Source: an uncultured Lachnospiraceae bacterium (lineage in GTDB: Bacteria > Bacillota > Clostridia > Lachnospirales > Lachnospiraceae). Taken from it: a stretch of 64,000 nucleotides of DNA. Both the position numbers and the translations under genes were made by a program. A model generated the notes under the pieces. The model was not told the origin of the DNA. It searched no databases and was given only the letters and a program-made list of their open reading frames with translations. Each line of letters begins with the position of its first letter. The first letter of the stretch is position 1. Below are positions 17,144-26,960 of the stretch, one piece after another. The stretch covers positions 1 to 64,000 of the forward strand of contig CACXAT010000006.1 of NCBI GenBank assembly GCA_902765725.1. Direction: 5' to 3'.

Positions 17144-19219
17144 ATGAATGTTTACACCACTGATAAGATCCGCAATGTTGTTATCCTGGGACATGGCGGA
17201 GCAGGAAAGACCAGCCTTGTAGAGGCGATGGCTTTTCTGTCAGGCATTACTTCCAGATTAGGCAATGTTGCTGACGGCAATACTGTCAGTGACTATGATA
17301 AAGAAGAGCAGAACAGAAAGTTCTCGATCAGCACCTCTGTCATTCCGGTCATTCGCAAAGATGTGAAGATCAATGTACTGGATGCTCCGGGTTACTTTGA
17401 TTTTGTCGGTGAGGCTGAGGAAGCAGCTGCGGCGGCTGACGCTGCCATCATCGTTATCAACGGCAAGAGCGGCGTTGAAGTCGGAACCCAGAAGGCATGG
17501 GATCTGTGCGAGAAGTACAATCTTCCCAGAATCTTCTACATCTCCAACATGGACGTGGAGAATGCTTCCGCGGTCAAGGTTGTCGATGCCCTTTCCGATC
17601 TCTACGGAACCAAGATCGCTCCGCTGTATCTGCCGATCCGCGAGAACGAGAAGTATGTAGGCTATGTGGACGTGGTATCCCAGAAAGCCTTCAAGTATGT
17701 CGACAAAGAGAAGAAGACCGAGATCGACGAGCCCGCTGACATGAAGGACGATGTCGCTTCCCGCCGCGATTCCATGCTTGAGACCGTCGCTGAGACCAGC
17801 GAAGAGTTCATGGACAAGTATTTCGGCGGCGAAGAGTTCACAGAGGAAGAAGTCCTCAGTGCTCTGAAGCAGAATGTCTGCCAGTGCGATATGTGCCCGG
17901 TCGTCATCGGTTCCTCTACGAATCTGCAGGGAATCAACATCCTTCTGGATGATGTTGTCCGCTACTTCCCGGCACCGGCTGACCGCACCATCAGCGGCAA
18001 GGATGTCAAGAGTGACAAGGACATCGATGTGGACTACAAGGCAGACGCTCCGAAGTGCGCGTTTATCTGGAAGACCATCGTTGACCCCTTCATCGGTAAG
18101 TACTCACTGGTCAAGGTCGCAGGCGGCAGCCTGAAGCCGGATGACACACTGTATGACACCGAGTCCCAGGATGAATTCCGCGCAGGCAAGCTGTACATCA
18201 TGTGCGGAAACAAGCCCCAGGAGATCCCGGAGCTCAAGGCAGGCGATATCGGCGCCATCGCGAAGCTGGATGCTTCCACCGGAGATACTCTCTCAACCAA
18301 GGCAGCTCCTGTGCTGTTCAAGAAGTTTGACGTCTCCACGCCGTACACCTACAAGAAGTACGAAGCCAAGAACAAGGGTGATCTGGACAAGGTCGCGCAG
18401 GCTCTTGCAAAGATCGGCCAGGAAGACCTGACCATGAAGACGGTCAATGACGCAGGCAATCATCAGACGCTCCTGTACGGAATGGGCGATCAGCATCTGG
18501 ATATCATCATCAGCAAGCTGAAGACCAAGTACAAGGTCGACGCTGAACTGAGCAAGCCGGCAGTCGCATTCAAGGAGACCATCCGCAAGAACAGCGACGT
18601 CGATTCCAAGTATAAGAAGCAGTCCGGCGGACACGGCCAGTACGGTCATGTCAAGATGAGATTCGAGCCCTCCGGAGATCTGAACGAAGCTTATGTATTC
18701 GAGCAGGTCGTTGTCGGCGGCGCGGTTCCGAAGAACTTCTTCCCGGCTGTTGAGAAGGGTATCGCTGATTCCGTAATCGCAGGCCCGATGGCCGGATATC
18801 CGGTAGTCGGCGTGAAGGCTGTCCTGTATGATGGATCCTATCATCCGGTAGACTCCTCCGAGCAGGCATTCAAGACCGCTGCCAGCATGGCATTCAAGGA
18901 TGGCTTCATGAAAGCCGGCCCGGTCCTTCTTGAACCGATTGTATCCCTGCATGTTACGGTTCCGGATAAGTTCACCGGCGACGTAATGGGCGACCTGAAC
19001 AAGAGACGCGGACGCGTGCTGGGCATGAACCCGGATCATAAGGGCAACACCATCATCGATGCGGATGTTCCGCAGAGTGAGCTGTACGGATATTCCACAC
19101 AGCTGCGCTCCATGACCGGCGGCAGCGGAGATTTCGCATACGAATTCGCACGCTATGAGCAGGCTCCGGCAGAAGTCCAGGAGAAGGAGATCGCAGAGCG
19201 CGCAAAGAAGCAGGATTGA
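17144..19219 (+). CDS. Elongation factor G-like GTPase (EF-G paralogue)
   Basis: 691 residues with all EF-G domains: the G domain (GHGGAGKTS, DAPGYFDFVGE, SNMD), domain II, domain III, domain IV with GGHGQYGHVKMR, and domain V with NKRRGRVLGMN and LRSMTGGSGDF. The P-loop GHGGAGKT differs from the AHIDAGKT of housekeeping FusA and is typical of the second EF-G class (EF-G2/EF-G-like), whose translocase role is not established. A canonical fusA should lie elsewhere, next to the rpsL/tuf cluster. The start ATG 17144 follows GGAGGTATTATCT; an ATG 15 bases upstream is less likely. Monocistronic by its own promoter. Confidence 0.88.
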   Translation: MNVYTTDKIRNVVILGHGGAGKTSLVEAMAFLSGITSRLGNVADGNTVSDYDKEEQNRKFSISTSVIPVIRKDVKINVLDAPGYFDFVGEAEEAAAAADAAIIVINGKSGVEVGTQKAWDLCEKYNLPRIFYISNMDVENASAVKVVDALSDLYGTKIAPLYLPIRENEKYVGYVDVVSQKAFKYVDKEKKTEIDEPADMKDDVASRRDSMLETVAETSEEFMDKYFGGEEFTEEEVLSALKQNVCQCDMCPVVIGSSTNLQGINILLDDVVRYFPAPADRTISGKDVKSDKDIDVDYKADAPKCAFIWKTIVDPFIGKYSLVKVAGGSLKPDDTLYDTESQDEFRAGKLYIMCGNKPQEIPELKAGDIGAIAKLDASTGDTLSTKAAPVLFKKFDVSTPYTYKKYEAKNKGDLDKVAQALAKIGQEDLTMKTVNDAGNHQTLLYGMGDQHLDIIISKLKTKYKVDAELSKPAVAFKETIRKNSDVDSKYKKQSGGHGQYGHVKMRFEPSGDLNEAYVFEQVVVGGAVPKNFFPAVEKGIADSVIAGPMAGYPVVGVKAVLYDGSYHPVDSSEQAFKTAASMAFKDGFMKAGPVLLEPIVSLHVTVPDKFTGDVMGDLNKRRGRVLGMNPDHKGNTIIDADVPQSELYGYSTQLRSMTGGSGDFAYEFARYEQAPAEVQEKEIAERAKKQD

Positions 19220-19252
19220 TAAGTTTCTCTTTTAAATCCTGTATGGCTGTGA

Positions 19253-19258
19253 TATAAT
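19253..19258 (+). promoter_or_regulatory. Probable -10 box upstream of scfA
   Basis: A perfect TATAAT, 67 bases before the scfA ATG; the -35 region is weak (TTTAAA at 16 bases). Confidence 0.45.
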
Positions 19259-19325
19259 GCCGTGGTACAATATTGATCTTTATCGAAAAGAGTTACACGA
19301 CATTACTTAGAAGGAGGCCTCAGAT

Positions 19326-19469
19326 ATGAAGCACATTAAGACTCTGAATACCAGATCGCTTCAGGAAAGCATGAAGAAGGGCGGCTGCGGCGAATGCCAG
19401 ACATCCTGCCAGTCCGCATGCAAGACCAGCTGCACGGTCGGCAATCAGACCTGTGAGCAGAAGAAGTAA
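19326..19469 (+). CDS. scfA: SCIFF precursor peptide (six-cysteine ranthipeptide)
   Basis: A 47-residue RiPP precursor starting MKHIKTLNTRSLQESMKKGG and holding exactly six cysteines (21, 24, 28, 32, 36, 43), the hallmark of 'six cysteines in forty-five residues' peptides of Clostridia. The partner radical SAM enzyme, encoded next, forms thioether cross-links from these cysteines. GAAGGAGG sits 14 bases before the ATG. A hairpin separates it from the maturase gene, likely giving excess peptide over enzyme. The biological role of SCIFF is not established; quorum sensing or redox roles have been suggested for relatives. Confidence 0.95.
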   Translation: MKHIKTLNTRSLQESMKKGGCGECQTSCQSACKTSCTVGNQTCEQKK

Positions 19470-19522
19470 TCCTTCTTCCCTCACACCGACATCTGAAACC
19501 TAGACGTTGATATACAATTTGA

Positions 19523-19555
19523 CAGGCTGTCGCAGAGAGCACCTGCGGCAGCCTG
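19523..19555 (+). terminator. Attenuating hairpin between scfA and scfB
   Basis: A 12-base arm CAGGCTGTCGCA pairs with TGCGGCAGCCTG with one mismatch, followed by TTCTTT. It lies directly before the scfB ribosome site, so partial read-through is the likely way scfB is expressed. Confidence 0.75.
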
Positions 19556-19579
19556 TTCTTTGGAACTTTGGAGGCACTA

Positions 19580-20962
19580 TTGGTTCATCAGTACCGCAGT
19601 AACGGATATAATATCGTATTGGATGTTGACAGCGGCAGTGTGCATGTTGTCGACGATCTTGTCTATGACATCATTGAAAGAGTAAAGCAGGACCCGGCCT
19701 GCCCGGATGAGACGGTGCTCTCGGAATATAACGGAGAGTATCCCCAGGCGGAGGTCAGAGAAGCACTGGAGGAGGTCCGGTATCTGCAGCAGCACGGACA
19801 GCTGTTCGCGCAGGATATCTACCAGGGAGCGGTTCTTGATTTCAGGAAGCGCCAGACGGTTGTGAAGGCACTGTGCCTGCACATCGCCCATGACTGCAAT
19901 CTTGCCTGTGAATATTGCTTCGCCGAGGAAGGTGAGTATCACGGCAGACGCGCCCTGATGTCCTATGAGGTCGGGAAAAAGGCACTGGATTTCCTGGTCG
20001 CCAGTTCCGGCAACAGACGCAACCTGGAGGTGGATTTCTTCGGCGGAGAGCCTCTGATGAATTTCCAGGTCGTAAAGGATCTGGTCGCATACGGGAGACA
20101 GCTGGAGAAGGAAGCGGACAAGCATTTCCGCTTCACCATCACGACCAATGGCGTTCTGCTCAATGATGAGGTCATGGAGTTCTGCAACCGGGAGATGGAC
20201 AATGTTGTCATGAGCCTGGACGGCAGAAAAGATGTCCACAACCGCATGAGACCCTTCCGGAATGGCAAGGGCAGTTATGACCTGATCGTCCCGAAGTTCC
20301 AGAAGTTCGCGGCTCAGAGAAAAGCTCTGGGAAAACAGTACTACATCCGCGGAACCTTCACTCATTACAATCTGGACTTTGCCCAGGATGTACTTCATTT
20401 CGCAGATCTCGGCTTCGACCAGCTCTCCATGGAGCCTGTGGTCGCTCCCGCGGACGCTCCCTACGCGATCCGGCCTGAGGATATTCCCGTCATCTGCGAG
20501 CAGTATGACATTCTTGCCAGGGAGATGCTGAAGAGAGAGAAGGAGGGCAGAGGATTTACCTTCTTCCACTTCATGATCGACCTGAGCGGAGGCCCCTGCG
20601 TGTACAAGAGGCTCAGCGGCTGCGGAAGCGGAACCGAGTATCTTGCAGTTACGCCCTGGGGAGATCTCTATCCCTGCCATCAGTTTGTAGGAAATGAAGA
20701 TTTCCTGCTGGGCAATGTGGATGAAGGGATCCGGAGAACAGACCTGGTAGACACATTCAAGTGCTGCAACGTGTATTCCAGGAAAGAGTGTACAAAATGC
20801 TTTGCCCGCTATTACTGCAGCGGTGGATGCGCGGCGAATTCCTACAATTTCCACGGCCGCATAGACGATGTCTATGAGATCGGCTGCGAGCTGGAGAGAA
20901 AGAGAGTGGAATCAGCCATTATGATCAAAGCCGCACTTGCAGATGCAGGCGGAGCAGATTAA
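19580..20962 (+). CDS. scfB: SCIFF radical SAM maturase
   Basis: Radical SAM/SPASM enzyme that installs thioether links in the ScfA peptide. 460 residues. The N-terminal peptide-recognition region (MVHQYRSNGYNIVLDVDSGS...) comes before the CxxxCxxC cluster motif HDCNLACEYCF (Cys106, 110, 113). The cysteine-rich SPASM region at the C-terminus (GCGSGTEYLAVTPWGDLYPC, CTKCFARYYCSGGCAAN) would hold two auxiliary 4Fe-4S clusters. TTG 19580 is taken as start because GGAGG lies 5 bases before it and the product then matches the family N-terminus; a TTG 12 bases upstream overlaps that ribosome site. Confidence 0.94.
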   Translation: MVHQYRSNGYNIVLDVDSGSVHVVDDLVYDIIERVKQDPACPDETVLSEYNGEYPQAEVREALEEVRYLQQHGQLFAQDIYQGAVLDFRKRQTVVKALCLHIAHDCNLACEYCFAEEGEYHGRRALMSYEVGKKALDFLVASSGNRRNLEVDFFGGEPLMNFQVVKDLVAYGRQLEKEADKHFRFTITTNGVLLNDEVMEFCNREMDNVVMSLDGRKDVHNRMRPFRNGKGSYDLIVPKFQKFAAQRKALGKQYYIRGTFTHYNLDFAQDVLHFADLGFDQLSMEPVVAPADAPYAIRPEDIPVICEQYDILAREMLKREKEGRGFTFFHFMIDLSGGPCVYKRLSGCGSGTEYLAVTPWGDLYPCHQFVGNEDFLLGNVDEGIRRTDLVDTFKCCNVYSRKECTKCFARYYCSGGCAANSYNFHGRIDDVYEIGCELERKRVESAIMIKAALADAGGAD

Positions 20963-21006
20963 AATATCAAAGGCAACATATCAACCCAGAAAAGAGGAAC
21001 AAAGCA

Positions 21007-23262
21007 ATGAACAAGACAAAAGCCAGGATTACTCTGATCGCGTTCGCTGCCATTCTTGCGGTACTGGTCTATACAGTAGCTGCAGGCTGGGGCAAGACCG
21101 GATCAGGAGCGGCGAGAAACATCAAGCTTGGACTTGACCTTGAAGGCGGTGTATCGATCACATATCAGGCAGTGGATGATAATCCGTCTGCGGAAGAGAT
21201 GTCTGATACGGTCTACAAGCTGCAGCAGCGTGTAGACGGTTATTCAACCGAAGCTTCCGTATATCAGGAAGGCGACAACCGTATCAATATCGAGATCCCC
21301 GGCGTTTCCAATGCTGACGAGATCCTTGAGGATCTGGGCAAGCCCGGATCACTGGAATTCCAGCTTGATGACGGCACAGTTATCCTGGACGGCTCCCATG
21401 TTGTCTCTGCGGAAGCAGCTTCCCAGAAGAACAACATGAACAATACGGAGTATGTTGTTCAGCTTGAGTTTGATAAGGAAGGCACCCAGGCATTCTCTGA
21501 TGCCACAAGTGCTCATGTGGGCGACACCATCGCTATCGTCTATGACGGCGAGACCGTAAGTGCTCCCAGAGTCAATGAGGCGATCACAGACGGCAAGTGC
21601 GTGATCACCGGTAACTTCACCATTGAATCTGCACAGGAACTGGCTTCCTATATCCGTATCGGTTCTCTGTCTCTTGAACTGGAAGAGATCCGCTCCAATG
21701 TGGTCGGAGCCCAGCTCGGCCAGAAGGCCCTCAGCAGCTCCCTGACCGGCGGCCTGATCGGTCTTGCGATCGTTGTCCTGATCATGATCTTCGCGTACAA
21801 GGTCCCCGGACTGATCGCCGGATTCGCTCTGGTTATGTATGCGGCTCTTGATCTTGCTGCACTGAATGCATTTGACATGACGCTGACACTGCCCGGTATC
21901 GCAGGTGTTATCCTGTCCATCGGTATGGCAGTTGACGCCAACGTCATCATCTACGCCCGTATCCGTGAAGAGATCGAGTCCGGCAAGACCGTGAGATCCT
22001 CCATAGACATCGGCTTTAAGAAGGCACTTTCTGCCATCATCGACGGCAACGTGACTACACTGATCGCCTGCTTCGTACTGAATCTGATGGCGACCGGCTC
22101 TGTCAAGGGCTTTGCCCAGACACTGGCACTTGGTGTCGCTCTGTCCATGTTTACGGCGCTGGTTATCTCCAGACTGCTTGTCAACGCATGCTACGCCCTT
22201 GGTCTTCAGGACGCGAAGTATTTCGGCAAGGCGATCAAGTTCAACCTTCTTCCCATCATCGAGAAGAGAAAGCTGTTCTTCACCATCGCGATCATCTGCA
22301 TGCTTTCCGGCCCTGTATTCTGTGCCATCAACGGCGCCAGGGGAGAAGGCGCGCTGAACCTTTCCATGGAGTTCAGAGGCGGTACCTCCACCGACGTTAC
22401 CTTCAAGGATTCCTTTACCATTGAAGAGATCGACGCACAGATCAAGCCTGTGATCCAGGAAGTCATCGGAAGTGCCGAGATTCAGGCCCAGAAGGTCTCC
22501 GGCGGCAATGAGATCATCTTCAAGACAAGACAGCTGAGCGTTGATGAGCGTCAGACTCTGACAGACGCGCTGAATGAAGCGTATCCGATCGAGACCTACA
22601 CCGACAATGCCGGTGAGGAAGCACTGTCCATCAACTTCGAGACCATCTCCTCCACCATCTCCAGTGAGATGAGAAGAGATGCCGTGATCGCAGTTATCAT
22701 CGCAGTCATCTGCATGCTGATCTACATCTGGTTCCGTTTCTCGGATGTGCGTTTCGCCTCCGCTGCGGTACTGGCACTGATTCACGATGTCCTTCTGGTA
22801 TTTGCTTCCTATGCGATCGTACGCATCTCTGTAGGCAATACCTTCATCGCGGCCATGCTGACCATCGTCGGTTATTCCATCAACGCGACCATCGTCATCT
22901 TCGACCGTGTACGTGAGAACCTGAAGGAGCGCAGGAATAATGAGACCCTTGAGGAGCTGGTCGACAAGAGTATCACATCGACCATGACCCGTTCGATCTA
23001 CACTTCGCTGACGACCTTTGTCACGATCGCTGCGCTCTACATCGTCGGTGTTCCGTCCATCAAGGAATTCGCTCTTCCGCTTATGGTCGGTATCCTGGCC
23101 GGCGCATTCTCCTCTGTCTGCCTGACAGGCCCGATCTGGTATATCCTCAGGAAGGCGAAGGACAGGAAGGAAATGGCTGCCGCAAAGGCGCAGGCTGAGG
23201 CTGCAGCGGCTTCCAAGATCACCGCTGGCAAGAAGAAAAAGAACAAGAAGGCTGCGAATTAA
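21007..23262 (+). CDS. secDF: Fused protein translocase subunit SecDF
   Basis: Proton-driven membrane component that helps complete Sec export. 751 residues; SecD (about 1-405) and SecF (about 415-720) are one polypeptide. The SecD half has LGLDLEGGVSITYQ and the RND segment GIAGVILSIGMAVDANVIIYAR; the SecF half has MEFRGGTSTDV and TIVGYSINATIVIFDRVREN. A lysine/alanine-rich basic tail (about 720-751) may face the cytoplasm. Twelve transmembrane segments are expected. It starts 44 bases after scfB and could be co-transcribed; a scfAB-secDF order is also seen in other Clostridia. Confidence 0.95.
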   Translation: MNKTKARITLIAFAAILAVLVYTVAAGWGKTGSGAARNIKLGLDLEGGVSITYQAVDDNPSAEEMSDTVYKLQQRVDGYSTEASVYQEGDNRINIEIPGVSNADEILEDLGKPGSLEFQLDDGTVILDGSHVVSAEAASQKNNMNNTEYVVQLEFDKEGTQAFSDATSAHVGDTIAIVYDGETVSAPRVNEAITDGKCVITGNFTIESAQELASYIRIGSLSLELEEIRSNVVGAQLGQKALSSSLTGGLIGLAIVVLIMIFAYKVPGLIAGFALVMYAALDLAALNAFDMTLTLPGIAGVILSIGMAVDANVIIYARIREEIESGKTVRSSIDIGFKKALSAIIDGNVTTLIACFVLNLMATGSVKGFAQTLALGVALSMFTALVISRLLVNACYALGLQDAKYFGKAIKFNLLPIIEKRKLFFTIAIICMLSGPVFCAINGARGEGALNLSMEFRGGTSTDVTFKDSFTIEEIDAQIKPVIQEVIGSAEIQAQKVSGGNEIIFKTRQLSVDERQTLTDALNEAYPIETYTDNAGEEALSINFETISSTISSEMRRDAVIAVIIAVICMLIYIWFRFSDVRFASAAVLALIHDVLLVFASYAIVRISVGNTFIAAMLTIVGYSINATIVIFDRVRENLKERRNNETLEELVDKSITSTMTRSIYTSLTTFVTIAALYIVGVPSIKEFALPLMVGILAGAFSSVCLTGPIWYILRKAKDRKEMAAAKAQAEAAAASKITAGKKKKNKKAAN

Positions 23263-23314
23263 ATCGCATTGAGTCCCCGCTCAGCAGAAGGGGAACAGCC
23301 ATGAAGTGTGTAGA

Positions 23315-23352
23315 AAAGACTGTCGGAGCTGCCAGCTCCCGGCAGTCTTTTT
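23315..23352 (+). terminator. Rho-independent terminator of secDF
   Basis: AAAGACTG pairs with CAGTCTTT around an inner GGAGCT/AGCTCC stem, followed by TTTTT. Confidence 0.88.
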
Positions 23353-23395
23353 GAATCAGTATTGCATGTAGTGCTGCATGCACAGGAGAATCAGT

Positions 23396-25228
23396 ATGTC
23401 CTACAGACAGTCAGAGGAGTGGGTGGAGATCCGCAAAGGCGGCGATTATGTAAGGATCGGTCAGAAATATGCGGTAAGTCCCGTCATTGCCAGGCTTCTT
23501 CGAAACAGAGGGGCCGAGACGGATGATGAGATCCGCAGCTTTCTCTATGGAACGCTTCAGGATCTGGAAGACCCCAGACAGCTTGGCAATGCAGTTGAAG
23601 CGGTGGAGCTTCTGCACGAGAAGATCCTGCAGGGAAGCCGGATCCGGGTCATAGGGGACTATGACGTAGACGGGATCTGCGCCACCTATATCTTATATTC
23701 CGTCCTGACTGCTGCAGCAAGGATGCATGCAGCCTCAGGTGGTGCAGCCTCACAGGCAAAGGACGGCACTCGGGCGATCATTGACTATGATGTCCCGGAC
23801 AGGATACGGGATGGCTTCGGACTCAATGTCCGGCTGATCGAAGACGCGCATCAGGACGGAGTCGACACCATCATTACCTGTGACAATGGGATCGCTGCCA
23901 CCGATGCGGTAAAACGGGCAAAAGAGCTGGGCATGTGCGTCATTATCACCGATCACCATGAGCCGGGTGTATCTCTTCCGGAGGCGGATCTCATCGTTGA
24001 TCCGAAGATGCCCGGGGATCCCTATCCCAACAAGGAGCTGTGCGGCGCAGCTCTTGCCTGGAAGCTGATGTATCTGTATGAATGCAGGTATCTGCAGACT
24101 GAAGGCACAGAGCTTCGAAGCGCAGATGAATGCCGGATCGCCATGGAGCATCTTCCATTTGCCGCCATTGCGACCGTCGCGGATGTCATGAAGCTGATCG
24201 GTGAAAACCGCATCCTTGTAAAATTCGGACTCTCCATGGTTTCCGAAAGCCGCAATCAGGGACTTCAGGCTCTGCTGTCCCAGACCCAGCTGGCAGGCAA
24301 AAAGCTCAACTGCTACGATATCGGCTTCATCCTGGGGCCCTGCCTGAATGCGGGCGGAAGACTGGACTCTGCAAAGCGCTGTATCGAGCTTCTCACACAG
24401 GAGGATTCTGCGAAGGCCATCGGGATGGCTGCCCAGCTCCACGCACTGAATACAGAACGAAAGGAAATGACAGAGCTGGGAAGGGTAGAGGCTGCGCGTC
24501 AGATCGAAGAAAGTGATACGCTCCCGAAAGTCCTGGTGATCTACCTTCCCGGGATCCACGAATCGGTCGCCGGGATCATCGCATCCAGGATCAAGGACAC
24601 CTACAACCGGCCCACGCTGATCCTCACAGACTCCGAGGATCTTGCGATTCTCAAGGGAAGCGGCCGGTCCATCGAAGCTTATAACATGTTCCGGGCACTG
24701 TCCTCCATACAGGATGTCTTTACCAAATTCGGCGGGCACGCCATGGCCGCCGGCGTATCCCTTCGAAGAGAGCGCCTGGAAGAGCTTTGCAGGCGGATCA
24801 ATGAAGAGTGCACGCTGACAGCAAAGGACCTGACCCGGAAAGTGCGCATTGACATGCGTCTTCCCCTGTCCTATGTGACAGAAGAATTCGTCCAGTCTCT
24901 CCACATTCTTGAGCCCTTCGGGACCGGGAATCCGTCACCGCTCTTTGCCCAGAGCGGCCTGAAGGTTCTCAGGATGCAGGTCCTGGGACAGAGGCGCAAT
25001 GCCGTCCGCATGCTGCTGGAGGATGAGGGCACGCGTATGGACGCAGTCTGGTTCGGTGACGCATCCCTGCTGGAAGAATACATACGGGAGCAGTACTCGG
25101 AGGAGACGCTGGCAAGGCTTCGCCTTGGCCGGGACAATGACCTTCGGCTTGCTGTAGCCTATCATCCGGAGATCAATGAATTCAGGGGGATCAGGACCGT
25201 TCAGATCAGGATCTCCAACTATCGCTGA
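23396..25228 (+). CDS. recJ: Single-stranded-DNA exonuclease RecJ
   Basis: 5'-3' ssDNA exonuclease of recombination and mismatch repair. 610 residues with the DHH motifs GDYDVDGICATYIL, TCDNGIAA and ITDHHEPG, the DHHA1 region ending KFGGHAMAAGVSL, and a C-terminal OB-like domain. The start ATG 23396 follows CAGGAGAA; an ATG 18 bases upstream has no ribosome site. Confidence 0.94.
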   Translation: MSYRQSEEWVEIRKGGDYVRIGQKYAVSPVIARLLRNRGAETDDEIRSFLYGTLQDLEDPRQLGNAVEAVELLHEKILQGSRIRVIGDYDVDGICATYILYSVLTAAARMHAASGGAASQAKDGTRAIIDYDVPDRIRDGFGLNVRLIEDAHQDGVDTIITCDNGIAATDAVKRAKELGMCVIITDHHEPGVSLPEADLIVDPKMPGDPYPNKELCGAALAWKLMYLYECRYLQTEGTELRSADECRIAMEHLPFAAIATVADVMKLIGENRILVKFGLSMVSESRNQGLQALLSQTQLAGKKLNCYDIGFILGPCLNAGGRLDSAKRCIELLTQEDSAKAIGMAAQLHALNTERKEMTELGRVEAARQIEESDTLPKVLVIYLPGIHESVAGIIASRIKDTYNRPTLILTDSEDLAILKGSGRSIEAYNMFRALSSIQDVFTKFGGHAMAAGVSLRRERLEELCRRINEECTLTAKDLTRKVRIDMRLPLSYVTEEFVQSLHILEPFGTGNPSPLFAQSGLKVLRMQVLGQRRNAVRMLLEDEGTRMDAVWFGDASLLEEYIREQYSEETLARLRLGRDNDLRLAVAYHPEINEFRGIRTVQIRISNYR

Positions 25229-25275
25229 CGGTATAAAAAACAGCAACAGTGCAGGATCATTCACGGATTGCTTAT

Positions 25276-25304
25276 TTGCCAATTACTGGTATCTATGGTA
25301 TTCT
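25276..25304 (+). promoter_or_regulatory. Promoter of the yhbY-nadD-yqeK-rsfS cluster
   Basis: TTGCCA (25276-25281), 17 bases, TATTCT (25299-25304), in the gap between recJ and yhbY. Confidence 0.6.
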
Positions 25305-25383
25305 CTTACTAGTTTTGAGACACCTGTGCTTCCTGAGATGTACTGAATCTGACGGAAGCAGTCTTCTATGCAGAAAGGAAACT

Positions 25384-25686
25384 ATGACAAGCAAGCAGAG
25401 AGCATATCTGAAGAGTCTGGCATCGAAGGAAGATCCCGTTGTCCAGATCGGTAAGGAAGGACTTACACCCGAGAATACGGCTGCCATGCAGGAGGCGCTG
25501 ACCGCCAGAGAACTGATCAAGGTGGGCGTACTGCAGAACTGTTTTGATGACATCAATGAGATGGCCCAGACCGCTGCGGCCAGGACCCGTTCCCAGCTGG
25601 TTCAGGTCATCGGACGCAAGTTTGTTTTGTACAAAGAGGGCAGGGACGAGAAGAAGAAGATCCAGCTTCCGCCCGCAGCAAGATAA
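25384..25686 (+). CDS. yhbY: YhbY-family RNA-binding (CRM-domain) protein
   Basis: 100 residues forming a single CRM domain, with VVQIGKEGLTPEN (GxxG-type loop) and KFVLYKEGRDEKKKIQLP at the end. YhbY binds pre-50S particles in other bacteria. ATG 25384 follows AGAAAGGA. First gene of a cluster with nadD, yqeK and rsfS, a conserved Firmicutes arrangement. Confidence 0.92.
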   Translation: MTSKQRAYLKSLASKEDPVVQIGKEGLTPENTAAMQEALTARELIKVGVLQNCFDDINEMAQTAAARTRSQLVQVIGRKFVLYKEGRDEKKKIQLPPAAR

Positions 25687-25698
25687 ATCAGAGCAGCT

Positions 25699-26322
25699 AT
25701 GAAGAGAAGAAAAGTAGGGATCATGGGCGGGACCTTTGATCCGATCCACATCGGCCATCTGATCCTTGGAGAAAGCGCCTGGGAGCAGTTTGAGCTGGAG
25801 AAAGTCCTGTTCATGCCCTCCGGCAATCCGCCGCATAAGCAGAATCGTCATGGGGCGACCAATGAACAGCGGGTGGAGATGGTAAGAAGAGCCATTGCGT
25901 CCAACGATCATTTTGAACTGTCCCTCGCAGAGATGCATGAAGAGGGATATGTCTATACCAAAGAGACTCTGAAGCGGCTGCGCGCAGAACATCCGGATAC
26001 AGATTATTATTTCATCATGGGCGCGGACTCAGTTCTCACTTTTCATACCTGGAAGGGACCGCAGGAGATCTGTGATCAGTGCGTCCTGGTGGCGGCGGTA
26101 CGGGACCAGATGCCTGCCGAAGAGCTGGATGCACAGATCCTGAAGCTGAAAGAACGCTATCATGCGGATATCAGAAAACTGGAGAGCCCCAATCTTGATA
26201 TCTCATCCCATACGATCCGCACAAGATGTATGGAAGGGGAGAGTATCCGGTACTATGTTCCCGATGAAGTAAGAGAATACATACAGAACGAGGATATCTA
26301 TGGGAACAACGAGTCTTGTTAA
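25699..26322 (+). CDS. nadD: Nicotinate-nucleotide adenylyltransferase
   Basis: Makes deamido-NAD from nicotinate mononucleotide and ATP. 207 residues with GGTFDPIHIGHLILGE (HxGH site), FMPSGNPPHK and the ISSHTIR motif (here LDISSHTIRTRC). Its 3' end overlaps yqeK by 23 bases. Confidence 0.95.
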   Translation: MKRRKVGIMGGTFDPIHIGHLILGESAWEQFELEKVLFMPSGNPPHKQNRHGATNEQRVEMVRRAIASNDHFELSLAEMHEEGYVYTKETLKRLRAEHPDTDYYFIMGADSVLTFHTWKGPQEICDQCVLVAAVRDQMPAEELDAQILKLKERYHADIRKLESPNLDISSHTIRTRCMEGESIRYYVPDEVREYIQNEDIYGNNESC

Positions 26323-26911
26323 ACTTCAGCGCAAGCTGAAAAAAGAGCTGGACGCAGACCGCTACCAGCATACGCTCGGCGTCATGTATACAGCTGCGTC
26401 CCTCGCCATGTGTTATGGCGAAGATGTGGAGAAGGCACAGCTTGCAGGGCTTCTGCATGACTGCGCAAAATGCATTCCCAATGACCGGAAGATCCGTATG
26501 TGTCGCGATAACGGCCTGGAGATCACCAAGGTGGAAATGGACGCGCCCTATCTGCTTCATTCCAAGCTGGGCGCATTTCTGGCTTCATCCAAATACGGTG
26601 TGAAGGATGATGATATTCTGGGCGCCATCATGTGGCACACGACAGGACGTCCGAATATGACCACCCTTGAGAAGATCATATTTATAGCAGATTATATCGA
26701 GCCTGCCCGTTACAAGGCCAAGAACCTGAAGGAAGTGAGGCAGCTTGCGTTTCACGATCTGAATCTGACTGTCTGCAGGATCCTGGAGGATACGCTCCAT
26801 TATCTTGACTCAGGCAAGGCAGAGATCGATCCGATGAGCCGCAGCGCCTACCGGTATTATCACAATCTGTTCTTTGAGACAGAGGATAAAGGCAATTCGC
26901 TGACTGTATAA
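26300..26911 (+). CDS. yqeK: HD-domain Ap4A hydrolase YqeK
   Basis: 203 residues of the bis(5'-nucleosyl)-tetraphosphatase (symmetrical) YqeK family, with RYQHTLGVMYTA, LAGLLHDCAK and IMWHTTGRPNM as metal-site motifs, and a C-terminal alpha-helical part. ATG 26300 lies within nadD behind GAGGA, so translation is coupled to nadD. Confidence 0.93.
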   Translation: MGTTSLVKLQRKLKKELDADRYQHTLGVMYTAASLAMCYGEDVEKAQLAGLLHDCAKCIPNDRKIRMCRDNGLEITKVEMDAPYLLHSKLGAFLASSKYGVKDDDILGAIMWHTTGRPNMTTLEKIIFIADYIEPARYKAKNLKEVRQLAFHDLNLTVCRILEDTLHYLDSGKAEIDPMSRSAYRYYHNLFFETEDKGNSLTV

Positions 26912-26960
26912 GTCGGCGCGCAGCAGCAGTGTCCGCAGATTCACAGATGGGAGAGAGAAT

